DNA of 64,000 nucleotides, taken from Tubulanus polymorphus. Taxonomy: Eukaryota > Nemertea > Palaeonemertea > Tubulaniformes > Tubulanidae. The stretch is from the NCBI RefSeq assembly GCF_964204645.1, contig NC_134026.1, forward strand, positions 9,435,450 through 9,499,449. Direction: 5' to 3'. A program made the position numbers and the translations under genes. The notes under the pieces are model-generated. The model saw only the letters and a list, made by a program, of their open reading frames with translations. It was not told the origin of the DNA and ran no database searches. Shown piece after piece: positions 38,601 to 49,500 of this stretch (position 1 is its first letter; the number at the start of each line of letters is the position of its first letter).

Positions 38601-41600
38601 TTAGGAAACCTTTCTTTACTTAAGAAAATTGTAGACAAGACCACAAACATTTTAGTTAATTGTTTGTCTTGCTATGCATTGCTTTACATCATTCACTGGT
38701 TTTCCAAGACCAGAGTCTATTGGATTATTGGATTATTCATTTTAATTTGCAATAGCTCTCACATTTGAAAGCAGCCACCACTCACTACTGATAGTGAATG
38801 CAACGGTATCACAATTTACCCCGCAGGGTTTCTGAGGCCACTGACTTCTTGAGTAAATTATTTCTATCAACATCCTCTCGTGGGTGCTGCCAACAGCTAG
38901 TAAACCTATATACAAATATATCAAACAGCAGTAGCAATCCTAATGCATTAGATCTATGTAATGGTTTGAATCAGCGTGCCTTAATGATTGCGTCACTTTA
39001 AAAATGGATTAAACTTATTCCAGATTTTGATATCTCTTTGAGCAAAGATTTTCAGCTTAAGAATCATAAATTTTTCGTTTTAAAAAGGCGTGTTACAATT
39101 TATGCTGTATTTGTAACAGAAAAATTGTACGTATTTTTAAGTGTTTTGTCATCTGAGGAGAAACAGTCCCTTGATCCACATCACACGTGGTCCAGTCACT
39201 CACTGCCTATTACAGATATATACTGTGGCTATGGAGGAGCACATGCGAGAGTGGCCACATCTTCCCTTGACCAAACATGCAAAGTATGTACCATTTAAAC
39301 GATTCTTGAACAATTTGATTCGGTTTATGAGTAATCTGGATTGAATGTCATAATTTTAGATGCAATTTATATAAAGTGATACCATCAAATCAATTATTTT
39401 TTTTTGCAGTTATGGGATCTATCATCCGGCGAATTGTTGTGTTCATTTTTATTTGAATCTTGTATCACATCTGTTATGATGGATCCAGCCGAACATCATC
39501 TGTTTTCTGGTGGGGTTCATGGTCAGATCTATCAGGTCAACTTATATGACAAGGTGAGTTATTATGTCCACTCAAGATAGGGGAAGTCTTCATAGACTGA
39601 TATCACTGTCTATCCCTTGGCATATGTATGGAGAGAGGTCAGTAACCACCATTGTGAATCTCAACCTAGCTTCAGCAGAGTTCAACATTGAATTTAATTC
39701 TCATGAATTTGTTCATTTTCGCAACCTGTAATGGAAACTCCAGTCATATTTCTTTTTCAACGGATGAACCTGGTCTTACTGAAGTCTAGATCGCAATGTT
39801 TTGGTTCCATCTTTTCCATGGTAATCTGTGGCTAAGATGAATTCAAATGCATTGATAAGGATATTTCAAGGACAAATCCTGATTCTAGAAAATTTAGAAA
39901 TACAGGTAACCCCCGATATACCGCCCACATCGGTGCAGTATGGTTTTGTCGTATAGAGAGTTATGCGGTATATCGGGGATTTTTACTATGTATTTGTATA
40001 GATATGTACATTAAGAAAACCTGGCAGTAGGCGGGGTGGCGGGATATGGTAGGGCGGTATGTTGTTTAGCAGGTGGTAAATATGTAACAAAAATGATAGA
40101 TGAATTGGATCAAATGAAATATGTGTATAGCTACTCTGTAATTGTTAATTGGTTGTTGCGCTGGCTTATATAGGCCGCAGGTTTTTACCTCCAATGCAAT
40201 AAGTCCTTGTAAAAATTATATATTGGCTTTGATTCTTGTGCTTTTGAGAATCTTTGACATCCTGCATGGACTATCATTTCAGATTGACAGTCAAAATTCA
40301 GAAAAAAAGGAAATATTTCAAGGGCATAGGTTCGTTTACCGATTCATTTCGATATAATTTCTTTGATATAGGATTTACACTTGTCATTGTTATTGCTGCG
40401 AGCTCATTGATTTCTATATTAGTTCACTAAGGACCAAGTTGAATATGAAATCGTCAGATTGTCAAGAATTTTACCAAGTGGGCAAGGTGTCCGTGGACCC
40501 CTAGGTATCATATAATAGTAACAACACTTGTTTTGGACAAAATATTCATTATCTAAGTGGTATTGCTACCTGGTAGTCAAACTCTAGTTTAAAGGTATTG
40601 TTGTCTGGTGGCATTTGTAATCAGTCGTTAGATCATTTCAAGGGCTCAGGTGATGGCTTTGAATGCATTTGAAACCCAGGAAATGACACTCGGAAAGAAA
40701 TATTTTGATAAAGTATCAAATGTCTGAGGGTGGTATTTCCAGGCTGCAGGTTGATAGTTGCATACATGAAACATATTTTTCATTCTCACAGCAAGCAGGT
40801 GAACTGTCTTACAACTTCATTTGATGGATCGACATTAGTTTCTGGGTCAAATGATTGTACAGTCAAAATATGGGACATCGATAGCCTTCAGTGTGTAAGA
40901 ACTCTGAAACATAAAGGTAGGGTAAACTAAATATTTGTTGAATTATTCAACTAGGGCGGAGAGTGATTTGAATCACCAATACTTTTTGAACTGTTTTTGA
41001 AAATTATGTAAAAAGATATTTCAACCGTCAAATACATGTAGAACTATTTTCTTGTTTTAACAGGCTCTGTCATGAATGTAATAATAGCACCAGCACCGAT
41101 TGGTTTGTTTAGACCTGGTATCAAACCGCAGCATACTATCCAGCCATTTAAACGTCATTTACACAATTCTGAAATGGAGGAACAAGAATCCGTTGATATT
41201 TGCATGTATTTACAATCGGCTGATGTAAGTATTGAATAGAGGTTACTTTTAAGAACTTACATAATCAAAACAGATACAATAAACACCTTCTAACTAAAGC
41301 TGATTCGGTCCAATTGTTTTTATGAGAGTTGGACAATAGTAAGACAATGGAAATTCAATGGTTGTTTCATAATTGTATTATTGATATGTTCTTATAGTTG
41401 GGGGTTGTTAATATGGTTAATAGAATAGGTAGTTCATCATGTGAAACATGATAATATTTGAAGAGTACCCACTCTCTTGGATATGAATGTTTACGGTACA
41501 GCCTAGAAGTGACTTGTGAAATAGAAACGCATATCAAACTAGTTACTATCGCAGTTCATATTCAACATGTTCTGCGTGCGTGCATCAAACGCACATATGT

Positions 41601-42787
41601 AATAATAATAGCATCCTTCTCTTGGAGTGCAACTTTCAATATTTGGATGAATACATGCTTATGCATGCAGTAACATTATCAAAACACCATTAGGCATTTG
41701 AAGTTTTGTTACATCCTTACGCGTGCAGCGAAACGCGTCTTACCAGTGATTACGATTGATTCTGAAACACGTATTCGTCCCAGACAAGTGCCAAACGTGT
41801 CCAAAACTAAACGGAAATGAAGAACAGAACGCGATTCGAATGATATAAAACTAAACGCAAACGAAAACAAAGTTATGAGCCCTCAAGTAGGCTGTAGCGT
41901 AGTTGAATTTTCATTTCCTGTCTGCTGCCACTTCCCAATGACAACCTGCTTAGTCACCATAACTTCAGCCATTCAATTTCACTATGATAAACTGGGACCT
42001 GGAGAAAAGTTTTAGCTAGAATGACCATTAGAATGTTTGAGAAATTGGATCTGGATGTACGTACATACATTGAATTAGTGGCAGTTTTGTTAGTTTCATT
42101 GAAAATCATGATAGTTACATGATCCATGTATTGTTCATTTAGGTACCAGAAAAAAATAATATGGATGTTGACAAGTTATGTCGAGATGAGTGGAAACGTC
42201 AGGTCAGTAAATTTTGATTTCTAATACCAGTACTTAGGTCTTAATCAGCCACCTTAGGTAGATGAAGGAAATTTCCTGAAGTCCCTTTATTCTCCACGCC
42301 TTAAGATAATTGGGCAGAGAATAGTTACCACTTTCTAGACCAGTCTGCTAGTGAGCCAGAATAAACAGATCACCCAAACGTGCTTGAGCAAATGAATGAT
42401 AAACCATTCAAGTCTGGGAATGTGGCCTAGTGACACTAAGCCTGGCAAGTGAAGATCGACTAAAGCAGCAATTATTGAAGATTTGTAAGGTGTACATGTA
42501 CATCTTGTGTAGTAGTTGTAGATGTTAAAGCGCACTATATCTAACTTTTGGTACTGCTTCGTATCTAGTTTTAACTCACTGCTGTTACAGGTCCTCAAAA
42601 AATTTTTGTTTGGAAGTAATACAACTATTCTTTACTCTTACTTGCATCTTTTTAGGAATCAAAAGGTGATTTGCAGACATCGGAAATCATTGTTGAAAAT
42701 CTACGGAAAGAGGTTGAGACTCTGAAAGATATCAATCGACAATTGTATGAATATACTATCAAAGAATTACTGAACAATAAAGTGTAG
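32698..42787 (+). CDS. WDR18: WDR18-like WD40 protein, complete, eleven coding exons
   Basis: Coding exons: 32698-32724, 34676-34867, 37904-38014, 38439-38572, 39142-39283, 39410-39553, 40283-40329, 40792-40916, 41064-41224, 42143-42202 and 42656-42787. Phases agree, giving 424 aa (human WDR18 is 432). WD-type blades are visible: [86 protein letters not shown] and [20 protein letters not shown]. The C-terminus [20 protein letters not shown] looks like the short coiled coil of the family. WDR18 (yeast Ipi3) works with PELP1 and TEX10 in the Rix1-type complex for ITS2 processing and 60S maturation in the nucleolus. The first coding exon is tiny (9 codons). Exon 5 was placed at the TTTTTAAG acceptor before 39142 because it keeps phase; the CAG 22 bp upstream does not. 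Confidence 0.95.
33500..33630. mobile_element. Palindromic 130-bp element, copy 2
   Basis: GGGGGCAGTTGCTGAAAAAT at the left and the inverted ACCTTTGGCCAACTGCCCCC at the right, with TAACC..GGATAG inside. It is homologous to 29702-29831. It lies in WDR18 intron 1. Confidence 0.55.
34010..34613. mobile_element. Foldback element rich in ACCGAGATGAC motifs
   Basis: GGTCCTCCTTATTACCGAGA at the left pairs with the complement of GGTCTTCCTAATTACCAAGA at the right; the arms are about 55-60 bp. TTACCGAGATGA is repeated several times in the arms and also near 34247. About 600 bp inside WDR18 intron 1. No transposase. Confidence 0.65.
35023..35040. repeat. Poly(C) tract
   Basis: A run of about 18 C in WDR18 intron 2. 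A shorter C run at about 33625-33634 lies in intron 1. Confidence 0.85.
35424..36295 (+). mobile_element. Pearl/Helitron-like element copy 3 (WDR18 intron 2)
   Basis: The head starts near 35424 (TTTTAGCCAACTTGGGACTT with the palindrome GGGACTTTAGTCCC). It jumps near 35705 directly into the core repeats, skipping part of the head seen in copy 2. The core units are marked near 35810, 35964 and 36122, with a partial unit first. The tail ends at about 36295 with the CCACTTCCCAGG hairpin variant and CCTCTAG. CTCF-like words lie at 35742-35753, 35896-35907, 36050-36061 and 36208-36219. Confidence 0.75.
37054..37641. mobile_element. Foldback element with CTAGGGTTCC ends
   Basis: CTAGGGTTCCCACAGG at the left and CCTATTGGAACCCTAG at the right; the outer 10 bp are perfectly inverted. 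588 bp in WDR18 intron 2. Internal TATGGAAAA blocks recur on both sides in mirrored positions. No intact ORF. Confidence 0.6.
40430..40505 (+). mobile_element. Solo pearl/Helitron-like 3' tail
   Basis: CCAAGTGGGCAAGGTGTCCG and GTGGACCCCTAG match the tail of copies 2 and 3, but no core or head precedes it. It is a remnant or a strongly 5'-truncated insertion in WDR18 intron 7. Confidence 0.6.
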
Positions 42788-43513
42788 CATTTACTTAACC
42801 TTGCTTTTGTTTTCTAACTTACCTTTGTATTTCGTTTCCACTCAAAGAAGAAGATGAAGTAGAACCTGTTCATTAATTTGGATGATTAACTTCGACCAAA
42901 TTCTCAGAAGTTTGCATTTCTTTGTGTTCATATTTGATGAACGGCCCTTTATATCACTACAGTCAAAGCTCGTTATAACGCCAGCCCCGGGACCGTCAAA
43001 ATTTTGGTGGTATAACGAATGTGGTGGTATAACGTAATGGCGATCATGAGAGGTGACATAGTATATAAGACGTGACTATTAACCAAATCCAGAATTAGAC
43101 ATTATTTGACCTTAATTTAGGAAAGGGTAAATGTCTTAGCTCATTTCATTTAGATAATGCGTTATCCTGTCGACCACAAAATGGCCACCCTTATGAATTA
43201 TCTTGTAAGCACGATAGAGCCTACAATTCTTGCTGGATTTACATGAAACTTATTTGAGGATTGGGGCAGGTAAGATGTCACCACTATTGAAAATTGAGGT
43301 CATCGAGCAGTCAGAGCAGGGATTGGTCGATTCTCCAAGAACCTACACCTAGTATTTCACATTCTGGTTTCCAACTCTGAAATAATCTACCACCGCCTTA
43401 CAGGAGCTGGTGCATAGAACACAAGTTAGAAATAAGAACATTTCTGTTACCGGTATGTTATGTCATGCCCATCACAATGAATTGGGAGTGAGAAAATTTG
43501 TATATATCAATGT

Positions 43514-43519
43514 AATAAA
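43514..43519 (+). terminator. Putative WDR18 poly(A) signal
   Basis: AATAAA about 730 bases after the WDR18 stop. It faces a minus-strand signal 33 bases further on, which fits two convergent genes ending together. Confidence 0.4.
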
Positions 43520-43551
43520 ATAACTAGTGAAATTTGTGTGAAATGATATTT

Positions 43552-43557
43552 TTTATT
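43552..43557 (-). terminator. Putative RNF11 poly(A) signal
   Basis: TTTATT on the plus strand reads AATAAA on the minus strand. It is one of several candidates in the 3' region, chosen for its position opposite the WDR18 signal. Confidence 0.3.
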
Positions 43558-45495
43558 ATGTTCGGAGGAATACATATATAAAATACACCTAATTCATACA
43601 CTCGCATACGATCAACCTTAAATGAGATGGTGACGTCATGATCATAAACTTAGTCAAGCTCAACAAAATAAAACAAACTATTGCATTTAATAATCAATTA
43701 CGCAGTCATATCTTTTTTCTTTACAAAACAAAATAAATAAATGCCACTATATCTAATATAATGATAATAATAGAGTGCTTAGTTGAAAACAATTTCTTTC
43801 ACAAGGGAAAGAGAGATTTAAAACTTAAACTATCACAATTCTTATAGTTGTATCAAATAGTTCATTGCGGTCAATGCGACTCAAGGACCGAGTTCACAAA
43901 AAGTTAAAAAAATTTCTTGATTTCGTTGTAATTGTTTTGAAATCAAACGATTAAAGATGCATTTTGAATGAGTTGAATATCTTGAATTGATATCAAGTAC
44001 AAAGCAAGCCAATTTTTATATGGGAAAACCACATTTGGCATCATACAGTAATCAACAAAAAATGCTCGACCGAATGAGACGATTCTATTAACATAGGGTA
44101 TGATGAGAAAAAATTTCCAAATACATGTATGTTTATTTCCATGGAAGTCATTGTAAACTAATTTATTATCACTCAGATTGAGAATTAATCCTAAGTGATT
44201 AATGTTTAATGTGATAATTGCTTTACCCATATCAGTTGCAGCAAGGTCCCGCTACAAGTGTACTGCCTAGGGTTTTCGTTTTACTTGACTTATTCGGAAT
44301 GAGAGGAATAATATTACACTTTATCCAATAAACAGACTGGAGAATTGATAACCCAAAGAAATATTAACCGATTCAAAATGTTACAGTGTAACATTCAGAG
44401 TCTGTTGTGTAAGAATTTTTTTGATTACCGTATATAATTTAGCAATTCACAAATAGAAGAAAACAATTACTGTATATTACGATGCCTCGTTTCGTAGACA
44501 GAGTAAATAAATGTAGGTCCTGCTGTTTTGTCCATTTTTCTGTAATTTCTCTTCATGAAGATTAAAAAAATGACTTAAGTTCTTTAGATTGTGAAACAGA
44601 CCTTTTAAGCGCTATACCAGTATATATTGAATTAAGCAAAAGACAACTAAAATGGAACACTTTCAAATGAAATAAAGTCTCATTGGAATCAAATTATCAT
44701 CCAGCAAGTTTGCAGCTGAATGCATACGTATGTACAAGATCACACAAACAGTGTTAACATATGTCAAATTGCTGTAAATACATCATAACATCATTATGGA
44801 AATATTCCAGGATCAGAAAAATAGATAAACACCGGAAACCACATGCTTTTTAGCGATTATCAACAATTCAACTCCAAAAAAGACGATGCGTACCAGTAAA
44901 CAATTTTCCATCAAAATACTTCAGTACTTAAATGTTTGGTAGAATCAGGAAATTAAATTTTAAGTATGATTGTGATCATTTATCTTTAAAGAATCAGGAT
45001 TTTTCGCACTGGTATCACATCCTTGTAAGTGGGACCGATGATCAAAAAAGAGCAGTTTTCCTGAAGAAACTCAGTAAATGAACCAGTAAATAAAAATTCA
45101 GTCTGGTCCCAATCCCAAGGAGATCCAACGAAAGCATATTCTATTCTACCTCGATGTATATAATGAAATACTGACTATTATAGTAAACTACAGATACATC
45201 CATAGTATCCAAACATAAACCCCAAAGCACCTTTTAAGCGGATCAAGAAGAATTATTTTTGACGAATTTTTTTATGTGAAAGGCCGGATCCAGTTCCACA
45301 GTTCTAGGCTAAAATTCAACTCGAAGAGTTAAAACATTGGAAATGAACTAATTTCAACTATGGAATCAAGATCTGGAACTGTGGAATTAAGATCCTTGTT
45401 AAAGGGGACTCTCATAGGACTTAATAAATAGATGTAAATTTGTAGAAGAATTTACGCATACCGGTACATAATAATGAAATGCATGTTAACATAAA

Positions 45496-45667
45496 TACAG
45501 TAAACCTCGCCTTACCCAGACATGACCAACTCAAGACTTTCGACTAACTCGGATGCAAACGAAATCATTTTTTTGCTTCTTAACGTATCATCCTACCCTT
45601 CACTTCGGCTTTCCTCGGAATGATTTTATTAGTCCCAGTTTGTCCGAATTAGTCGAGGTTTACTGTA
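45496..45667. mobile_element. Pogo/Tigger-like MITE in RNF11 3' region
   Basis: TACAGTAAACCTCG at the left and CGAGGTTTACTGTA at the right are perfectly inverted for 14 bp, 172 bp in total, with TA at the outer edges. The same class as 1157-1329 by length and end sequence. Confidence 0.75.
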
Positions 45668-46526
45668 TGTCGGCAATAATAATGAAATATCAGTAGTTCA
45701 ATCAATCATATAACATTCATTCATCATATCCGTTACAGGGTATTCAGATAATTTTACATCGTTCGTGAGGTTGTGTAGAATTCAAACAGAGAATTCCAAC
45801 AAATTTTCTATCACTGGTTGTAACTGAAAATGAAAAATGTATCCATCAGTGACCAAAAAATATTCAACATGTGACCCGAAATACAACCGATTTGAATTGG
45901 TATATACATTTGATACACACCGGTCTCCTTTAATGACAAAACAATCACTCATTTAAACTCATTCAAATCGCTTTTTAAATAAAACTTATTCGTTGTGAAA
46001 TTGCAAAATCTATCTGAATCTTAACCCGAGGGCCAGTTGTTGAGCAGTCGATGCTCATAGATTTAAGACTAGTCTAAGCCTAAGTCTAGCTTCTATAGCT
46101 GATCTAATAACTGAAGTTCAGAGCTTCTATAGCCAGCGACTAATAACTAGCCATAAAATAAGTAGATTTTTGGTCTGAAATTATCTGACTTGGCAAGTGG
46201 GTCTTCGCAACTGACACACATCCAGTTAAATGCATATACCAATCCAACAAGTACATTACAGGGGAGACTCCACACATGAAAAAAGACAGATCAGAAAAAT
46301 CTGATATTTATCCCCAGCATTTGTCTTATACCTAACATACAGTACACACACGTGGTTGGGTGTTTATAGACAAAGTCATCTCAGTTTTTTTTTATAAATA
46401 ATTTTCAACATGTACAATATTTACAGGAAAAAAAATCAAATAGTTTCTTTTCGTTCGATGAAAAACCATCATCCATTGTGTTGTTGTATTACAAAACGGA
46501 AATAATGTATCGTGCCCAGGTCAGAA

Positions 46527-49500
46527 TCAGTTGGAGTTGATGCTCGTTTCGTACGAGCTAAGCAACGCGGAATCCACCGGCTCCATACAGGATGGGCACG
46601 TGAACGAACGCATCAGCCAGTCGTCGATACAGTCCCGATGATATGTATGCATACACGGCAAATAACGCAATGAATCCCCTATAACAAATTCACCCATGCA
46701 TATCACGCATCTGAAAATGAAAGAGAAAATCATTATTTATCATTGGTAAATTCAACAGATCAGTACCTGCACACCACCAGATGGCATGATCGAGAAAAAT
46801 TTTGGTCGGTATCCTAGCGATCAAATCAAAGTATCTGTTAACCCTTTCAGTGAGTCTACACCGCAGTGGTGAGTCTACACCATCAGTGATAGATTTTGCT
46901 AGTACACCGCACCGCACTGCGGTGTATTGATGAAATTAGTAATTATCTCTCTTGAAAAATGGCAGCACCTGTCAAACATAGTGAAATACTAGTAACAAAC
47001 GATACACCGCGCTGCGGTGTAGACGCACTATAGTGGTATTCCTGTTATTAAACGCACTAGGGTGGAATTTTTAAAAAATTTCAAATTATCTCTAGCACTA
47101 TAGGGTATTAACTAGTCAGCACTGAAAGGGTTAACCTGTTTTGTAACGTCATATTATGTTCTTTTAAAAATAACATTCATTACTATTTCTCTGAAGATTG
47201 GAAGATTCAGAGAATACGTCAAAAATTACACTATCAATATCATCAATTTTGGGATTTTCATTATATGGTCCGAGTAGATGGATTTCTAGGGTCCAGTTGC
47301 AGTCAGGACTGAAGTCCAAAAAACTGGTCTAAAGTTGTAAGATTAGCGATATAGAATCACAATGGTCTAAAATCTAAGACATGACTGCACAACTGGCTCC
47401 AGATTCCTAATACCAGGGGTGGATCCAAGAATTCTGAAAAGGAGGTGTGCATTTCTGAGAAATTCCTCTAACTGGAGGCGAAACCAGACGTTTTGTAACA
47501 GTAGTAAAGAACTAATAAGTGTATTGTATGAAAAAAATGTTTAGAAAATTAGAAAGGTTAGATTATTTTTCAATTTGGAAAAAAAAAATTAAGGACACTT
47601 GGGTAAAAAATGGGGAACGAGCAACCCCCACGCACCCCCTAAATCTGCCCCTGAATTACGTTTATTCAAATATGGCATAAGATTGGCTATTTTTTGTTGG
47701 TAAGCCTCATGGAATTACTAAACAGATAAAAATTGTTGCAAAGTTTGGGTCCTATGGAAGGATGATTAAACATCAGAAATCGTGTTTCGAACACCACAGT
47801 ACAGTATAGAATATTCATCAAACTACGGAAACTGTTTGTTCATATCTATTTCGATTATCTGCCTAACTCATAAAAGAAATTAAATGAATCCAGGGTCCAG
47901 TTTTATGGAAAAAAATAAGAAGTCCATTTCTGTTTTGTGTAACTCGGCCCATAACTAATTCTTTCAAATTCAGTTTGACATTTCACAATCATTGGATCAC
48001 GGTATCACATGTTTGCACATTCTGGATTTACCAGGAACAAAGGGATAGAATTTTCTTTTTACACCCTCAACCCGCTGAGCGCCACGCAGGGCATTGAAAT
48101 TCAGGGGCAGATCTAGGAAGTCATAATGATACTTCTATCAGACCCAAAAGACTTCAATCGCCCCTAAGGTAGTCTGAAGACAGGCCTTAATTTCAGAACT
48201 TGATGGCATCAGTGGCAATTGCTGCTGATAAAACAATTGCTTGTCCTTATTGACATAATGCAGGAGGTTTATACATTGTTAACAATATTGTCTAACAGCT
48301 AAAAGTGCTTTCATCATGTGATCTGTCAGTCACTTGTTACATTGTATCAAAACACAGGCGTTGGTTTTAGTCTATCTACAGCTATGTGAAGCTAAGCTCA
48401 GGTCCACTTAGAACTCGATCATCTCGTTCTAAGAAGAGCAGTAGTAAACATGTGACCACTCAATGCTGATTTGTTTGTCGCAACGTCGTAACAGCACTTA
48501 GGTCAACTACGACTCTATCATCGCAGAGTCTAATGTGACGCAGAACTCGTCGCTGATTGGCTAAAACGAACTGATCGTAGAAATAGAACTTGTTCTATCC
48601 TTGCTATTAGGCTTAGGCTATGATCGGTCTGCGATCAGTTCGTCGGAAGTAAACTTATGTCGAAAAGGTTCTAGAACATTGCAGACCATTTCGACGAGAT
48701 GATTGGATCGTAAGTCGACCTGGCTTAGCTTAAGACATACCACACACACACTGCTTGAGTACTTAAGCCTACAGCCTATTCATTGGAGCAAAAATTCATA
48801 TAGGCTAGTCTTTATGAATTTTTGCTTGAAGGCATACAAATGAAGTAACACAAGAACACTGCACTGGAACGCAATTAATGATCTATTGCCTGCAGTGGTT
48901 AATTGATAAATATGAAATGTGGTGGAAGGAAAATTTATTAATCGATTAATAAAATTTATCTGTCATATGTTATCTTAAAATAATATGATTATGGTTGATT
49001 ATAGAGACTCTTTGACTCAATGATGGTGCAAAAGACTTGATTTGTACCGGCAAATTTGAAATGCAATTGGGGGTCCAGGGACATCATGACCACTTGGAAA
49101 GTGGTTTCAAATGCTCAACAATGTAACAATGCCAATATTCAACGCCCCCTGGTGACCATATGCCTCGGTACCAATATATAATATGGAAATACTAAGTTAT
49201 TCTACTATTCAACGCCCCCTGGTGACCACATGCAAAACCCAATGACCTTGGAACTCATCACAATCATAGTTATGAGCTACAACTTTCCAATTGATTGTGG
49301 TAACAAAATATGCTTAGGTATCAATAGCCTATAATGTGGAAAAACTTTTTTCAACCTATAAATGAGTACTGAGGACACATCAAGATGGCCGCCAATTGCG
49401 TGATAATAGGCTGATAAAAAAAAACCTGTCTTAGGTATTAAAGATCCCTTTCCATAGAATAGCCATCACAAAGTTCAATGAAAAGGCAAACCAGTAGGAA

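Larger units (their letters stand above)
42788..46526. other. Convergent WDR18 / RNF11 3' region
   Basis: No coding exon is seen. WDR18 probably ends at AATAAA 43514-43519. A minus-strand signal (TTTATT, 43552-43557) would give RNF11 a 3' UTR of about 3 kb, long as in vertebrate RNF11. A half Tigger-like end lies near 42957 (TACAGTCAAAGCTCG) and a complete MITE at 45.5 kb. Confidence 0.5.

Noticed and set aside
39061-39141. CAG at 39117-39119 as the acceptor of WDR18 exon 5
   Set aside because: It gives a phase mismatch with the preceding exon; the TTTTTAAG acceptor before 39142 keeps phase and the family alignment.
22287-42787. PUM3-WDR18 as an operon
   Set aside because: There is a poly(A) signal after PUM3 and a 469-bp gap adequate for a promoter; no evidence of trans-splicing.
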